Shown: piece after piece, positions 40,901 through 64,000 of the stretch
How the letters are laid out: every line of letters begins with the position of its first letter
Numbering within the stretch: position 1 is the stretch's first letter
Assembly (NCBI GenBank): GCA_964035545.1
Contig: OZ037767.1
Coordinates: 25,839,628 to 25,903,627, forward strand
Origin: Bugula neritina
Taxonomy: Eukaryota > Bryozoa > Gymnolaemata > Cheilostomatida > Bugulidae
Direction of reading: 5' to 3'
DNA length: 64,000 nucleotides
Notes under the pieces: model-generated
Database searches by the model: none
What the model was told of the DNA's origin: nothing
The model's input: only the letters and a program-made list of their open reading frames with translations
Made by a program: the position numbers and the translations under genes

Positions 40901-43082
40901 AGAGCATATTGACTGAATCAGTAAAAGATGTTATTAACCATGTATTATAACTAATTGACTCAATTGCTTTTAGACGTTTTGTATTTTAGGAAATGCTTTA
41001 AGAATTTATTTACTGTTTTAGAAAATTTACTATAATTATCTTTTTTTGTTTCTATCATAAATTGGACAGTCTAAAATATATTGATTATAAGTTGACCCAA
41101 AGTATATAATGGTTATAATATACATGTATCAATATAATACAAAGAAGGAGAGTAGGCCTACAACTGTAAAGACTAAATACTATCTGAAATAACATCCAAA
41201 TCTGTTTATAAGCTGTTAGTTACGCATTGATGTTATGTTACAAGAACCTCTGTTGGCTGTTACAAGTGTTGATTATGTTACAGGAGTATCTATTGGCTGT
41301 TATAAGTGTTGATTATGTTACAGGAGCCTCTATTGGCTGTTATAAGTGTCGATTATATTACAGGGGCCTCTATTGGCTGTTACAAGTGTTCATCCACCAA
41401 TGGTTCTGATCCAGACTGTGATGATGAGTTTGTTGCCAAAACATCATACTATCACCCACACTGCATGGCAGCCAAACGCAGCTATGATTCTAGAAATGCA
41501 GCGGGTATAACTGAGCTTCGGAAAGGGCTTTACCCTGCAACCTGGTGCATCAAGTTTAAGGCTGTTGACGGTATTCTAAATTTTAAAAGATGATCAAATT
41601 TTAAATCAAATTGCAGAAATATTTGTTTTGCTAGCCAAATCAAATAATGTTACCATGGTGTGTTTTAATGCTTTTTTTGCAACGCTTATGCAGATTGTCT
41701 CATGTAAGGTATAAGTTATTACAACACATTCATGCATAGCACTGTGGTATTTAAAATTACTTTTGAGAAACATACTATACACACATTAGAACTATCTAAA
41801 AAGAAATTCATATTCTATTATACATTTAAAAAGATGAACAAAAAATGATAAGTTAGGACACTGTAGTATATTGCACTCACACACAACACATACCGCACAA
41901 AACACCGCATATGTAACACTCCACACACATGCATGCCCACACGCCCACATGTTCCCATGCGCACATGCGCAAAGGCACACATGCGCACATACACACATAC
42001 AAAAATGTACATTATAATACTTCAACTAGAAAATTCTGATTTTTCACACTCTAAAACCTATAATGTTTAGATTTTATTGATCTTTTGGATCTTTTACTTT
42101 TACTTTTTTTACAATTTTTATATTTATAGTTTTGCATATTAATAGTTATATCGAAATGGCTAATAGTTACAGTAAGATCTGCAGTTACAGTAGTAATGCC
42201 GTTGCTTAGGAGTAGTCATCAGTATAGAGTTATCACTGTTATACTTAATACTGCAAGGCCATAGTAGAAATTATTTAAATCTTCATTTCTGAGCATACAT
42301 GTATTTATACTGCTGCGTATAGATTAATAATAGAGAAATTGTTAGCTCTTCACACACACACTATACACAATAGTATTAATATCATTTTCTCCTGTAGTGT
42401 TTTACGGCAATATACACTCAATACAAGATGTAATATGTTTCACCTCACATCATGTCATTTTATGCTATTTTATGTTATATTATGTCATTATATAATATTA
42501 TGTTATATTATATTGAATATTATACCATCTCATATCACAGTATAGAATACTATATTATATCATATTATCTTGAATTACACCATATTATGTTACATTGTAT
42601 TACATATATTAGCAGAATTATATCATGGACATATATTAGCCTATATTATATTGTATTATATTATATTGCATTGTATTACATATATATATATATACGGTCA
42701 CCTTTCACTGCCGTGGTTCTGCGCGGGTGATGGGATATTATATATAATGTTATATTACATTTCATTTGATTATATTATGATATATTACATTGTATTATAT
42801 ATTTTGATACGATGTGTTGTAGATCTGACGGGAACTACGTACACCATCAGAGATTGTGCTGCCAACAGTGGGGGAACAACTTACGACACAGAGATAGGTG
42901 GGATTTCACATTGTGGACTCTTACGTAATATTAATTACGATGGCAAAGCTATGAAGGGCTGCATCATGACATGCAATGATAACGGTTGTAACACTGCGTC
43001 AAAACACCGCTCTCATCTATCAGTCATATTATTTGGGTTTCTTGCATCTCTTTATGTTTCCCAACGGCCATTCTTATGTTAA
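37984..43082 (+). CDS. Ly6/uPAR-domain (quiver-like) GPI-anchored protein (3 exons)
   Basis: Exons are 37984-38116, 41364-41570 and 42823-43082 (TAA); phases join to 199 aa. Exon 1 encodes a basic start and a hydrophobic signal segment (VHIAVYCLLFVVCHS). The mature part opens with IGCYKCSSTN and DPDC. Further Cys follow (PHC, TWC, RDC, SHC), ending MKGCIMTCNDNGCN. That spacing is the Ly6/uPAR three-finger fold, and the final CxxxC...GCN is the family hallmark. The last ~25 residues (SVILFGFLASLYV) form a hydrophobic tail fitting GPI anchoring. Quiver/SLEEPLESS members tune K+ channels or nicotinic receptors, but that role is not implied by sequence here. The acceptor of exon 2 is the last of a 40-bp repeat array. 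AATAAA is at 43276-43281. Confidence 0.83.
38440..38545. repeat. TTACCTGTGCCATTTT short tandem repeat
   Basis: Four to five copies of a ~15- to 16-bp unit lie in the large first intron of the Ly6-type gene. Confidence 0.75.
39400..39705. repeat. GGTAGTGTCACATGTTT minisatellite
   Basis: A 17-bp unit occurs seven or more times near 39590-39700. It is preceded by two copies of a longer ~115-bp segment with the same motif plus GTATAGTTTCACATGGTATA. It is intronic in the Ly6-type gene. Confidence 0.9.
40094..40582. repeat. ~42- to 60-bp ATACAGGTAT...ACTGTATACACATATTACTATA satellite
   Basis: About ten units, each with a CATATTACTATATGATACAA half and an ACAGGTATTACACTGTATA half, fill this intronic stretch of the Ly6-type gene. 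Some copies carry an extra CTGTACA insert. Confidence 0.93.
41241..41390 (+). repeat. 40-bp tandem array carrying successive 3' splice sites
   Basis: Units start at 41241, 41281, 41321 and 41361 with an exact 40-bp period. Units 2 to 4 start with CAGG, each completing a TTACAG acceptor and followed by CTATTGGCTGTTAYAAGTGT, which encodes IGCYKC. Unit 4 is the true start of exon 2 of the Ly6-type gene. Confidence 0.97.
42450..42800. repeat. AT-rich TATATTATATT degenerate repeat
   Basis: Degenerate ATTATATTATATT/CATATTAT sequence fills the intron before Ly6 exon 3. It is broken at 42696-42717 by a 22-bp GC-richer segment that also occurs at 47834-47855. Confidence 0.7.
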
Positions 43083-46000
43083 TTTTGTGCAGATATGGCT
43101 AGACTCTTTATGGCTGATAAATAATAATAGTTATACAATTTATTTATTTACACATTTTGTCTTCTTTGGACATTGAATTATAAGTAATAATTAATTGAAT
43201 ACTTAAATTTAGCAATTGTGTGCAAATGAAATGCTGCTAGTATTTTTATTGTTAATTTCCATCTTCAATTGTTCAAATAAACATAGATATATGCAAAAGT
43301 GCAGTATATGAATTTCATAGCTTATATTGCTGTTATAATATCAAGCCTTTTTAAATAGAACACTAAACTGTTTCTATATTCATTATATGTCTTCATATTT
43401 TTTGTTGAGTATACAAGAAATGAAAGTAGTTTTATCATATCCATTAACATTGATTTTCTCTTCACATCATCAATAGAAGATTAATGGACTGAAGGAGTTA
43501 TGGCAGAAGTTTTCTAAGCTTTCTCAAACGTTTCCAAGGCCATAACTTATATTAGGCACAAAACATAGCTTATTATTTAATTGCATGTTAGACTAGCAAG
43601 TTGTATGGACTCTGTATCAGAATAAAACATGTCTCTACTTGGTTAAGGCTTCTTATATACGGCAATTGAAGAATTAACAGAAAAGCGAGTATTGAAAAAT
43701 TTAAAGGTAGATGAGGTTAGTTTAGTCAAAAGAAATATTTGTTTCTACTATTTGTGTTAAGTTTTAATTAATGACAATTGGTTGGTGTAGATAGTTAACT
43801 AATTTCTCTTATGAGTCAAACACCAGCACGGTTTTGGCAATACCTTTATTCTTACACACACACACACGCACACAGTTGTGGTAAGTCGATTAGGGAAACA
43901 TGTCAGTTTTTGGAGTACACTCAGCATTGAAATTACAGGTATACTTTTGAACTCTTGACACAAGCTATTAATATTGCTCAAATACATCGCTAAGCTAAAA
44001 CCTGAATTTAAAATTTTCTACCTGAACTCAGGATATTTTTCAAAAAAGAGTTAAAATGTGTTTTTATTTGCAAAATATAATTTTTTTCTAAATTTGAAAG
44101 CTCAATACTAGAGGAGAAAACAACTTCAATGTTCAAAACATCTACACATATTCAACAGCTTCATACAGAAGTACAAAGAATATAAAAATGTTTTTAAATT
44201 TTACTGTGTTTTTAATTTTTACCAAACAAAAGTTAGCTAAGTGATGGTTTTTAAATTGAAAGCTCTAAAGTCCTTATTTATTTTATTGCCAAAAAATCTA
44301 AACATACTCGTATTAAATGAGCATATTATATAGCAAAACATAAGTTTTAAAAGCATATCATATATTAATAGCAAATTCAGAAACAATAGAAAAAAATCAG
44401 CCTAAAAAACAAAAACTTCTCTCTGATTACTGCATGTGATATTATAATATAATAAGTACAAAATTTTAGTATTTTTTTCTGCAAAGAGCTTTGAATCATT
44501 TATAATTAGATCTGTAAACTAACTGGGTAAGTTCACAACTATTTTTTCTCAATAAAAATTGCCTGTTATAGTTCAAACAAAGTAACTAATAGCTTTTAAC
44601 AGTAAAACAGATATAAAATTGATCTGTGTGAGCCACTAGAATTTATTTGTTATAAGTCACTGCTTTTTTGAGTGTGTTTTTAATAACTTATACTAATATT
44701 TCAGCTCATTAGGTTTAACTTAAAACAACCCTTGTTCAAAAAGCTTTTGAGATAATTATTGTTAATCAATTAAATAAACAAGCTCGCACTAGCAATAGTT
44801 TTTTAGGTAGGATTATTGCAAGAGCATATTTTCTATTATATTGGGCAGCCTAAAACTATTAAAACATTTCAATTTACTATATACTTTATATGACTTAGTT
44901 CTAGAATGTTAAATATATTATAAAAATAGTTAGTAAGCAATAAATAAGATCTAGTACAAACGACTTTTAGCAGAGAACCTTAAACTTTTTATCAACTATA
45001 AACTTTAAAACCTAATGAAGGTTGTTCTGCTAAATTGTGAAGTATTTCAGAAATGACTAAGGCTGTAGTAGCCTATTGTGTTTGCAAAATATATATGTAT
45101 ATATCTATATATATAATGTATAAATTGATTTATTATGTTATAAATGCTCATAATACTGATCTAAACAAAGTTCTTTTTAGTAAATTCTGTTGAAAAGTGG
45201 CATAGGACAGTAGAAGCTTTTTAGTAGATCTTAAATTCCTGTCAATGGAAACCAAAAATTGATAATTTCAAAAAGTTTTTATAATTTAAAAAACTTTGCT
45301 AAAACTTTAGTAAAGGAATGAGAGTTGAGTGTTCTAACTACCAGTTATAAAAAATTCACTAGGTAATGTATAAGACATTTGTGACTCTGTTTATGACACC
45401 CTGATTTCATAAAGCATTCGCTTTAATTTGGGTTGCTAAGCAGCTATAATGTTTTCGATACAACATTCATTATATTGCAGTTGAATCAACTTATTTATAA
45501 TATAGTTATGCTCTTCCTTATGCTACTTTATGCAATGTTTCTATATTAGGATGTCTCATAGCATGATTTACATTGATATTAATGGCTATGTTATTCCCTC
45601 TACATGCATAGCAAGTAGTGCATTGCAATAATAAAGTAAGTTCATCATTCGTTCAGTTGGCGCAGCTGTTGCATAGGTTGAAGTGAGCAGCTTTTTTAAA
45701 TAATCCAAAGGTCAAACATGAAAATCTGCATATTGTTTGTTGGGTTGAGAGGCTGACACCCCATTGTCTGGCATTGAATCAGTTAGAGAATTTAGGCAAT
45801 GCCCTCATGAGTCACTATAAATGTGTAGTTTGTGTTAACACATGGAGTTGATAATGATTTCGTATTGTTCAGCATCAGTGATCAGCGTTGGTTGCGTTTG
45901 AATAGTTAGATAGTCATTCTACTCTCTTTAGTTGAGGAAGTGACAAGGAAAAAGCTCTTACAGTGAAAGGTAGGAATCTATAGTTTACGTTCATATAAGA

Positions 46001-46550
46001 CTTTAAATCAATGAAAATCTACAATTACCTTGGCAATCACTTCAACTTTAGTTAATATTTTAAATAGATAATGCATTATAAGATGATAATTATTTAGCCA
46101 ATTTATGATGTTGTTTATATATGAGCCAGTTACAGACTAAGTTATAAAACTGAATATGGCAGCAGTTTATAATGCATGTTTCTGTTAATATTAAATAGCC
46201 TGAATTCCTCATCAACTTCTCAACTTCAACCTGCTACTACATATCTACTCTGTATAGCATCCTCTAACATTACCTGCAGTCATACTGCAATTATTAATAA
46301 CTTCAGGCAATTAGTTTAGCTCTGCTAACATTATTTTCTGAAAAGGTCAGCTTAATCCCAGAAGATGTGTTAAAAACATTGCATTTTTGTTTTTATTGGT
46401 AACAAATATGCAGCAGTAGGTCTCTTTTGCTTGGAAAGTTGCTTGAGTCACATGATAGAATTTCAAACTGTATTTTAAAGAATCTGTTGAAGACCTCAAT
46501 GGATTAACAAAAAACACAATCTCTAGAATCTGGTAGTGTATAGACGTGCC
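43083..46550. other. AT-rich intergenic region between the Ly6 and SLC46-like genes
   Basis: About 3.5 kb with no coding signal. AATAAA at 43276-43281 is the likely Ly6 poly(A) signal. A short (CA)n lies at about 43855-43875. Near 45968 the sequence AGTGAAAG followed by GTAGGA, and near 46525 a CTCTAG acceptor, are compatible with a non-coding first exon of the downstream transporter. Confidence 0.45.
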
Positions 46551-57855
<11,305 letters not shown>

Positions 57856-57929
57856 TCTCTATATATCAGGCAACAGTCTGTCCCACAACACACAGCCTGC
57901 ACCATCTAGTCACAACTCAGTGTCTTACT

Positions 57930-58402
57930 ATACTAGCTCTAGAAACAGCATGTGCTAGTTCTAGAAACAGCATGTACTAGATCTAGAAACAGCATGTACT
58001 AGATCTAGAAACAGCATGTACTAGTTCTAGAAACAGCATGTACTAGATCTAGAAACAGCATGTACTAGTTCTAGAAACAGTATGTACTAGCTCTAGAAAC
58101 AGCAAGTGCTAGTTCTAGAAACAGCATGTACTAGTTCTAGAAACAGCATGTACTAGATCTAGAAACAGCATGTACTAGATCTAGAAACAGCATGTACTAG
58201 TTCTAGAAACAGCATGTGCTAGATCTAGAAACAGCATGTACTAGATCTGGAAACAGCATGTACTAGCTCTAGAAACAGTATGCACTAGCTTTAGAAACAG
58301 CATGTACTAGATCTAGAAACAGCATGTACTAGATCTGGAAACAGCATGCACTAGCTCTAGAAACAGCATTTACTAGATCTAGAAACAGCATTTACTACAT
58401 CT
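57930..58402. repeat. 22-bp satellite (TAGATCTAGAAACAGCATGTAC)
   Basis: About 21 units alternate TAGATC, TAGTTC and TAGCTC before TAGAAACAGCATGTAC. It lies 75 bp after the SLC46-like stop and before its putative poly(A) signal, so it is probably inside the 3' UTR. There are no spacers, so it is not a CRISPR array. Confidence 0.97.
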
Positions 58403-58673
58403 ATAAACAGTGCTGCCATGTGTCAAATTAAGGAATGCCATCTTTCTCTTGCCAAAGTCACACTATAAATTGATGGATATTTATTTTGCATACAAATGTT
58501 ATGTAATTAATGGTATATCACACTCATTATAAGTCTTTCTCAGAATGTAATTTTTGAGCTGTTATTGTTGCCATTTTTTTAAACTGTCACTTTAACTGTA
58601 TTGCATGTCTATTCCTTCCATGGCACAGTGTATAATCAGAGATTTCTTGGGAAATTGTTTTATATTATGGCAT

Positions 58674-58679
58674 AATAAA
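58674..58679 (+). terminator. Putative poly(A) signal of the SLC46-like gene
   Basis: AATAAA occurs in CATAATAAAGTTATAT, about 820 nt after the stop and after the 22-bp satellite. If used, the satellite is part of the mature 3' UTR. Confidence 0.45.
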
Positions 58680-59506
58680 GTTATATATTTAATACCACTA
58701 TTACTTGTTTATTTGTATTCATTCAATTTAAAAAAAATATGCAGAAATTATGACCTAAATGTACACATAATAAAGTGGTGAAATAATATATGCTACTGGA
58801 TAAATGAACGATTTGCTTGGCTAATGACGTTAGCAAGTTTTGTCTCTGTCTCTAGTATTTCAAGTTTCAACACTGTATGTGTTATTTTTAGGCAAATCAA
58901 CATGTTTTACACTTATCAATACATTCTTCTTTTACTTGGTTACTTTCCAGAAATAAGTAAAACATTGCTTTTAATAAATACTTTTAAAATAATTAACCAT
59001 AGTTTCAGCCTTCGTTTTACTTAGTAGCATAGATCAGTCATGCCTGCAGCTATGGATGTGGAGTAGACTCTTAAATCACCAGGGAGTTACAGGGACATTA
59101 TTAGATAAAGGGTAAACAAAATATGTTAACAGCTGTACATAAAGTTGAAAGCCTAAGTTATACTTTTTAAAGAGTATTTAAATGGAATTGTCAATTGAAA
59201 ATAATATATTATACATGTAGATTTACACCAGGGGATTTCTCGTGGTTCATAGCTCTGGGAATTATTATTTTGTAGTTCAGGTTTTATAATCTATAATGCT
59301 ACTAAATAATGTCATAATTTAGTTAGTTGTATTTACTAGTAACTTATGTCAAGTTATAAAGAAACTTTGAGGAAACTGCTGAAATATGTTTTATTCTGCC
59401 TATATACTCTGCTTGTTAAATATAAGTTGAAGTGGTGACATTAACGTAAGCAAGATTAAAGCGTCAGCACCACTCAAAAACAAAATATACATACATACAT
59501 ACATAC

Positions 59507-59510
<4 letters not shown>

Positions 59511-59600
<90 letters not shown>
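59511..59600. repeat. (TA)n microsatellite preceded by (CATA)n
   Basis: A short CATACATA run at about 59490-59508 leads into about 85 bp of TA repeat. Confidence 0.97.
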
Positions 59601-59603
<3 letters not shown>

Positions 59604-60352
59604 GTTTTTATAAAATGTATTTTGAGATAATATAATAGAATACATTGAGTTAACCCTAGTCACCTTCTCTTATAGAGTTATTGCTATATTGTTTATGATG
59701 ATGAGCATTTGTTTAGCGGTTGCCAGGTTACCATTGTTTACAACTGAATACCTCAAGTCATCTTATTGTTTGTTAGCATAAGGCTGATTGTTAACTGTCT
59801 AATTACACTGACTACTCACAAGCCAGTCTGCCCTCTACATCACCTGTGTTGGTAAGTTTATTTCTATTTAATGTCAATTTCAAAATCAAATAAAGTAACA
59901 AAAGTGAAACTTTCTTATTCATGAAGCAAGCATTTCTCTGAATGTCTTGTAATTGGATGCCGTGAGCTTTCACTGTTACTGGCTTACTGTGAAGAAGTAT
60001 TACAATAAATACAATTTTATATTTGTTGTGAATTTAAATTATAATAAATACAATGTGTAGTTTCACAATTGGAGGTTAAAGGTTGGTACTTATAATGCAT
60101 GTGATGTATAAAGTGTTGACTAAAATTTACATGTTTTTCAAACAATATTGTTAATAGTTATCAGGAATATATTTAGTCAAATTAGTATATAAAAACATTT
60201 CTATTTTGAAGCCCCATCTTTCATGATATTATAAGTAATGTTTTGTGATTATCTTTTTGCAGCTGTCAAGTTATTTGCCAAACCAAAGAGGTTTGGTGGG
60301 AACAATACTAACAAAGCTTTTACATATTGCTTTAACTCCAAACAATAATAAG

Positions 60353-63300
60353 ATGGGTAAGTATATGTCATAATTATTGTCTATTATTCATTTTATTAAA
60401 TATGTACAACTTTCTATTGAACACTTTCTGTCTTTTCAACTATGACTGTTACAATAAATAAAAAAAATTGAAATAGTTAAATAAATACTTGCTGGTAGCC
60501 TAGTTAAAAATCTTAGTGCATTATTTAAAATCAATTGTTGAAACAATGGCAATATGTAGAGTAGGGGAAGGGGAGTAATTTTGCAATACACATGCATAGC
60601 TTGTTGGATTTATGATTGCGTTGCTAATTAGATTGCTAGTTGAGTTGCTGGTTGGGTTGCTAGTTGAGTTGCTAGTTGAGTTGCTGGTTGAGTTGCTAGT
60701 TAAGTTGGAGTCAGTAGCTATCCTTATAAATAATATTGTATAGTTAAGATAGGCTATTATTTTCTTTGTCTATTGGTTGTTAGTATTATATACAGTCTCA
60801 TAAATGTCTTCAATCATACCCTTGTACAATCAGATAAGATTATCTAATTGCATATGGCAGTAAAAATATAAGTTGGTAGGAATAAAAACCTTTGTAATCA
60901 ATGATAGTTTTAAGAGGTAAATTTACCATAATAATATATGTGTCTATATGTTTTAGCATTAACACTAGCCATGAATCCAAGTACAGAAAAAAAATCAGTA
61001 AAGAAGAGAAGGGTGCCCACCCCTTTATACAGAGAAATGGATTATCAGAAAATATCTACATCTAGAACAGAAGAGAATGATGCTGTAGTCAGGTTCTACG
61101 CTATGATGAACATTATGGTGACATTCAAAGGCCGTTCCACATACGAAATAGATCCAAATGTTATGGAAATAAAAATTAAGCAATCTCTGGGTACGTTTTC
61201 AGCCAAATGCTGATTTAAATTTGATAGACAGACAAATTCATATATAGTTGAAAAATAGGATAGTAGGTATCCAGTCTGTGATGTATTATCATGTCTCCAT
61301 TTTACATACTTACACCTCAGAAGCTAGCAACTAGTAACTTGTGTAACTTGAAGGCAGCAAAAATAAGAGAAGAGAAATTACGTATATGCATTAGTATGAC
61401 TCATGTATTTATTAAAGATCTTAATCAGGATTTTTTAATGCTAATAGAACTTATAGTATATGCTTATATGTTATAGTTAAAAAATTATCATGAACCTCAT
61501 ATAGTATAGTATGTATAAAATAATTATGTATATTATAACAACACACACTGCTTGAAGCCTGCTAAATACTAATCATATATCTATGATCGTTTTTTATGAT
61601 ATAATAAATATTTTCTGCTAAAAAGTAAACAGTTGACATATACGTGACCCAATAGGTCATGGTTTTACTATGTATTGATTATATAAATCTTATATATTTG
61701 TTTAGAGGTGGCCTTTTTCAAACTCTTTCAAGCTATGTTAAACTACCCTTCAAACATGTCATTACGCGAGTTAGTTGAGTTCACGTGTCATGGCGTGCTG
61801 TTTGAAGAGATTGAGAAGCTTCATGAAGAATTAGGGCTAAAGAAGCGGCTGTTACCTGGCATGAGACTTGATAAAGGTGAACTCTTGTTGCATAATGCCA
61901 AATAATTTAGGTTATAATAAAACTATCCATGTGTGTAAAGAATTTTCTAAGTTTGCATGAATTTCATAAAACAATAACTAAAAATTCTCAGCTCAATGAC
62001 AATTGTAGTTTTATGACGTAGGTGTGTGAGAACAGATGACAAAGAATGATAAGTATATAGGAGTCATAACCTTTGTATACAACCTGCTGTGCCAAACAAT
62101 TTATATGCCTCAGTTCATTAAGCGGTCATATTATTTTGCATCACTTTCAATAGTACTTAGGCAATTAATTTTAGTTTTTTTAAGCATTTCAACCTGGATA
62201 TGATAATTACACAATATAACAGAGCGTAAAACTTTTTATATGAATATAATATTTTTTACATAGATATATTTTTTATGCAAACCTAATTTTTTCATGAATA
62301 TATATTGTATATAAATATATTTTTACATAGATATATATTTTACATATATATTTTTTTGGAAGACGGCAAATCTGAGAAGCTTACTGTATATCAGAAAAAG
62401 GCGCGGGAATGCAGAATGAAAATATTTGAAGATACGATTTCCCGATTCTATTCAATGCTTGAGATTTATACTCCATACAAGATGAGACCTCGGCTGTGGG
62501 ATGAGCAGAGTATTCCAGATGACTACATGAACGAGAGGATAAAACTCCCAATTCGTGAGTTCCAGTCTTGCTAAAACACTGATATTGTAAAATTAGCAAC
62601 AGAGTAAGACCTGATGTTATGTGATTTCATGCCCAGACCACCCAACATTGTTCTTACATTCACAGCATAAACATATTATATATCATGTTCTCTATTTTAG
62701 GTGAAGCATTTAAGACATTCATAATGGTTATGAGGCAATTCCCTACCAAAATCACTAAACAGAAGGATTTGGTAGACTACACATTGAGGACAATACTGCC
62801 GAACTGTGAAGCAGGTACTATCTACTGCTATATCTAGTTATTATAGAATATAGAAGCTCATGCAAACACCTGCTGATACCTGTCATGTGTCAACTATTGC
62901 ATACATATATCAGCAATAGCTTTCTTATGTAGTCTGCTTTAGTCAGTTATAATGAAAACATTTCATCCCCAGATGTAAAAACCTGGCATACTAGACTGAA
63001 ACCATTCAAGTAATATAATTATTATCTCAAATTACTATTTAACTGTCAAGAATAAAATTATATATTAAGAATTTTAAATTCATTGAAATTAACTAATATG
63101 CTAATATTGATGCTAATTAAAATAACGTGAATCAAGGTTTCATTAACATAATTAATTCCTCGACTCTATAGTTATTTTTATTTATTGTTTCAAATGCTTT
63201 TATTTCGTTCAAATTTATTAAAAAAACCACATCATAATATAAATTCTAGCATATCGTGAACACATAATGCAAAAAATAAAATGCTGTATCATATAATGTA

Positions 63301-63990
63301 AGTAACATAATTTAGAGAAGCGAATAGTTTGTACCATATATTGTTAATCGATAGACACCACAACTATGACTCTATGACTATGACTAAATGTCTATGACTC
63401 TATGACTATGACTCTATGATTATGACTAAATGTCTATGACTCTATGACTATTACTCTAAGACCATGACTGAATGACTATGACTCTAACTCCTTGAAAAAT
63501 GCTGTGAAAGGTTGTGCAACAATAAAATTATACAAAATAGGAAGTTTCAATAGCATATTTTCACTTTCAAATTGAATGGGAAAGTTATCATTTTTCATCA
63601 ACATTTGCAAACTTTAAACTTTAAAGTATTCAATATATTTATAAATAAAAAGTTGGTGTTAACATTACTGATGATTGTACGTAAAAACTGCAGGGATGTC
63701 TGAGAGAGGAATAAGGTATCATCTGGCGCAAGGTAAAGAGAAAGGTCAGCAAAGGCAGCATGTTCAAAAAGATAGCCAGAGTAGTGAGAGAAGTGTGTGG
63801 GATCGTGATGACGATGACATTAAAATTGCATTAGGTAGGTTTCTAAAAGGTTGTATAATACACATCTGTAACCAATGTGCAATAACAGTTATATGAAGTG
63901 AAAATTTTAGTGAAACACACAAATGCCACCAATTATATCACTGCATCTTCTACAAACATACTGCTTATCCTTTAGCCAATAGATGTGAAG
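60353..63990 (+). CDS. Unrecognised protein with two internal homologous repeats (partial, runs off window)
   Basis: Exons: 60263-60356 (ATG at 60353), 60957-61190, 61706-61876, 62363-62554, 62701-62814, 63694-63834, and a possible 15-nt exon 63976-63990. All phases join. The frame above the ATG in the first exon is also open, so translation could start earlier. I do not recognise the family. Visible features: a basic stretch KKSVKKRRVP near residue 14 (NLS-like) and two similar blocks about 117 residues apart. RFYAMMNIM...IKIKQSLGEVAFFKLFQAM (from residue 47) pairs with RFYSMLEIY...RIKLPIREAFKTFIMVM (from residue 164). A charged tail follows (KGQQRQHVQKDSQSSER, then DRDDDD). Predicted to be helical and soluble, with no signal peptide or membrane segment. 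Confidence 0.7.
60620..60712. repeat. GAGTTGCTAGTT short tandem repeat
   Basis: Seven to eight 12- to 13-bp units (GAGTTGCTRGTT) lie in the first coding intron of the last gene. Confidence 0.85.
63355..63490. repeat. TATGACTCTATGAC repeat
   Basis: Hexamer-based units (CTATGA, with CTCTATGA and CTAAATGT variants) repeat over about 135 bp in the intron before the 63694 exon. Confidence 0.88.
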
Positions 63991-64000
63991 GTAAAAGTCA

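Larger units (their letters stand above)
57856..60262. other. SLC46-like 3' region and upstream region of the last gene
   Basis: This holds a 22-bp satellite (57930-58402), an AATAAA at 58674-58679, and a long (TA)n at 59511-59600. Near 59852 a CACCTGTGTTG followed by GTAAGT is a candidate donor of a non-coding first exon of the downstream gene. No independent gene is seen. Confidence 0.45.

Noticed and set aside
41792-42025. Cys/His-rich minus-strand frame (possible zinc-finger or toxin-like peptide)
   Set aside because: It is generated by CACACATGCGCACA-type repeats in a Ly6 intron; the Cys spacing follows the repeat rather than any fold.
57930-58402. CRISPR-like regular repeat array
   Set aside because: Units are contiguous 22-mers with no unique spacers, in an animal genome; it is a satellite.

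Overview
This window is nuclear DNA from an invertebrate animal. Its genes are split by GT-AG introns of about 60 bp to 4 kb, non-coding DNA is AT-rich, and simple repeats are dense. The conserved proteins (RBBP4/Caf1-p55, REPS1, a SAPS/PPP6R phosphatase-6 subunit, TAB2/3, RTN4IP1) are metazoan. A quiver/Ly6-type GPI protein and a Penelope-like retroelement with a GIY-YIG domain fit an early-branching or lophotrochozoan-grade animal. The sequence alone does not fix the species or phylum. No bacterial genes, CRISPR array or organelle DNA were seen.

Layout, left to right. 1-3272 (+): 3' exons of a SAPS/PPP6R-like subunit. 4778-6302 (-): a secreted protein ending in a PAN/apple-like domain, with either a frame break or a 29-nt intron-like gap. 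6988-14261 (-): a complete 14-exon REPS1-like endocytic adaptor. 15918-21439 (+): a complete 10-exon RBBP4, head-to-head with REPS1 across a 1.66-kb putative shared promoter. 22819-27990 (-): a TAB2/3-like adaptor with its NZF ubiquitin-binding finger. 32086-36529 (+): an RTN4IP1-like mitochondrial oxidoreductase. 37984-43082 (+): a Ly6/uPAR (quiver-like) GPI-anchored protein. 46551-57855 (+): an SLC46-like transporter whose last intron holds a palindromic Penelope-like element. 60353-window end (+): an unrecognised protein with two internal homologous repeats.

Exons were rebuilt by hand from splice consensus, reading-frame continuity and remembered family sequences. Intron phases join without a break throughout REPS1 (777 aa), RBBP4 (425 aa), TAB (597 aa), RTN4IP1 (about 397 aa) and Ly6 (199 aa), which strongly supports those models. 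The genes form no pathway or operon-like unit; they look like ordinary animal neighbours.

The most unusual feature is repeated tandem duplication of splice sites. RBBP4 has an exact 30-bp duplication of a 3' splice site plus exon start. RTN4IP1 has seven 21-bp repeats, each offering an in-frame acceptor. The Ly6 gene has a 40-bp array carrying successive acceptors, and RTN4IP1 also has a 26-bp donor duplication. In the first two cases upstream site use would insert 10 aa, or multiples of 7 aa, without a stop. The second notable feature is the Penelope-like element: two apparently identical 996-bp arms head-to-head, a hammerhead-ribozyme-like motif in each arm, and an 11-bp putative target-site duplication.
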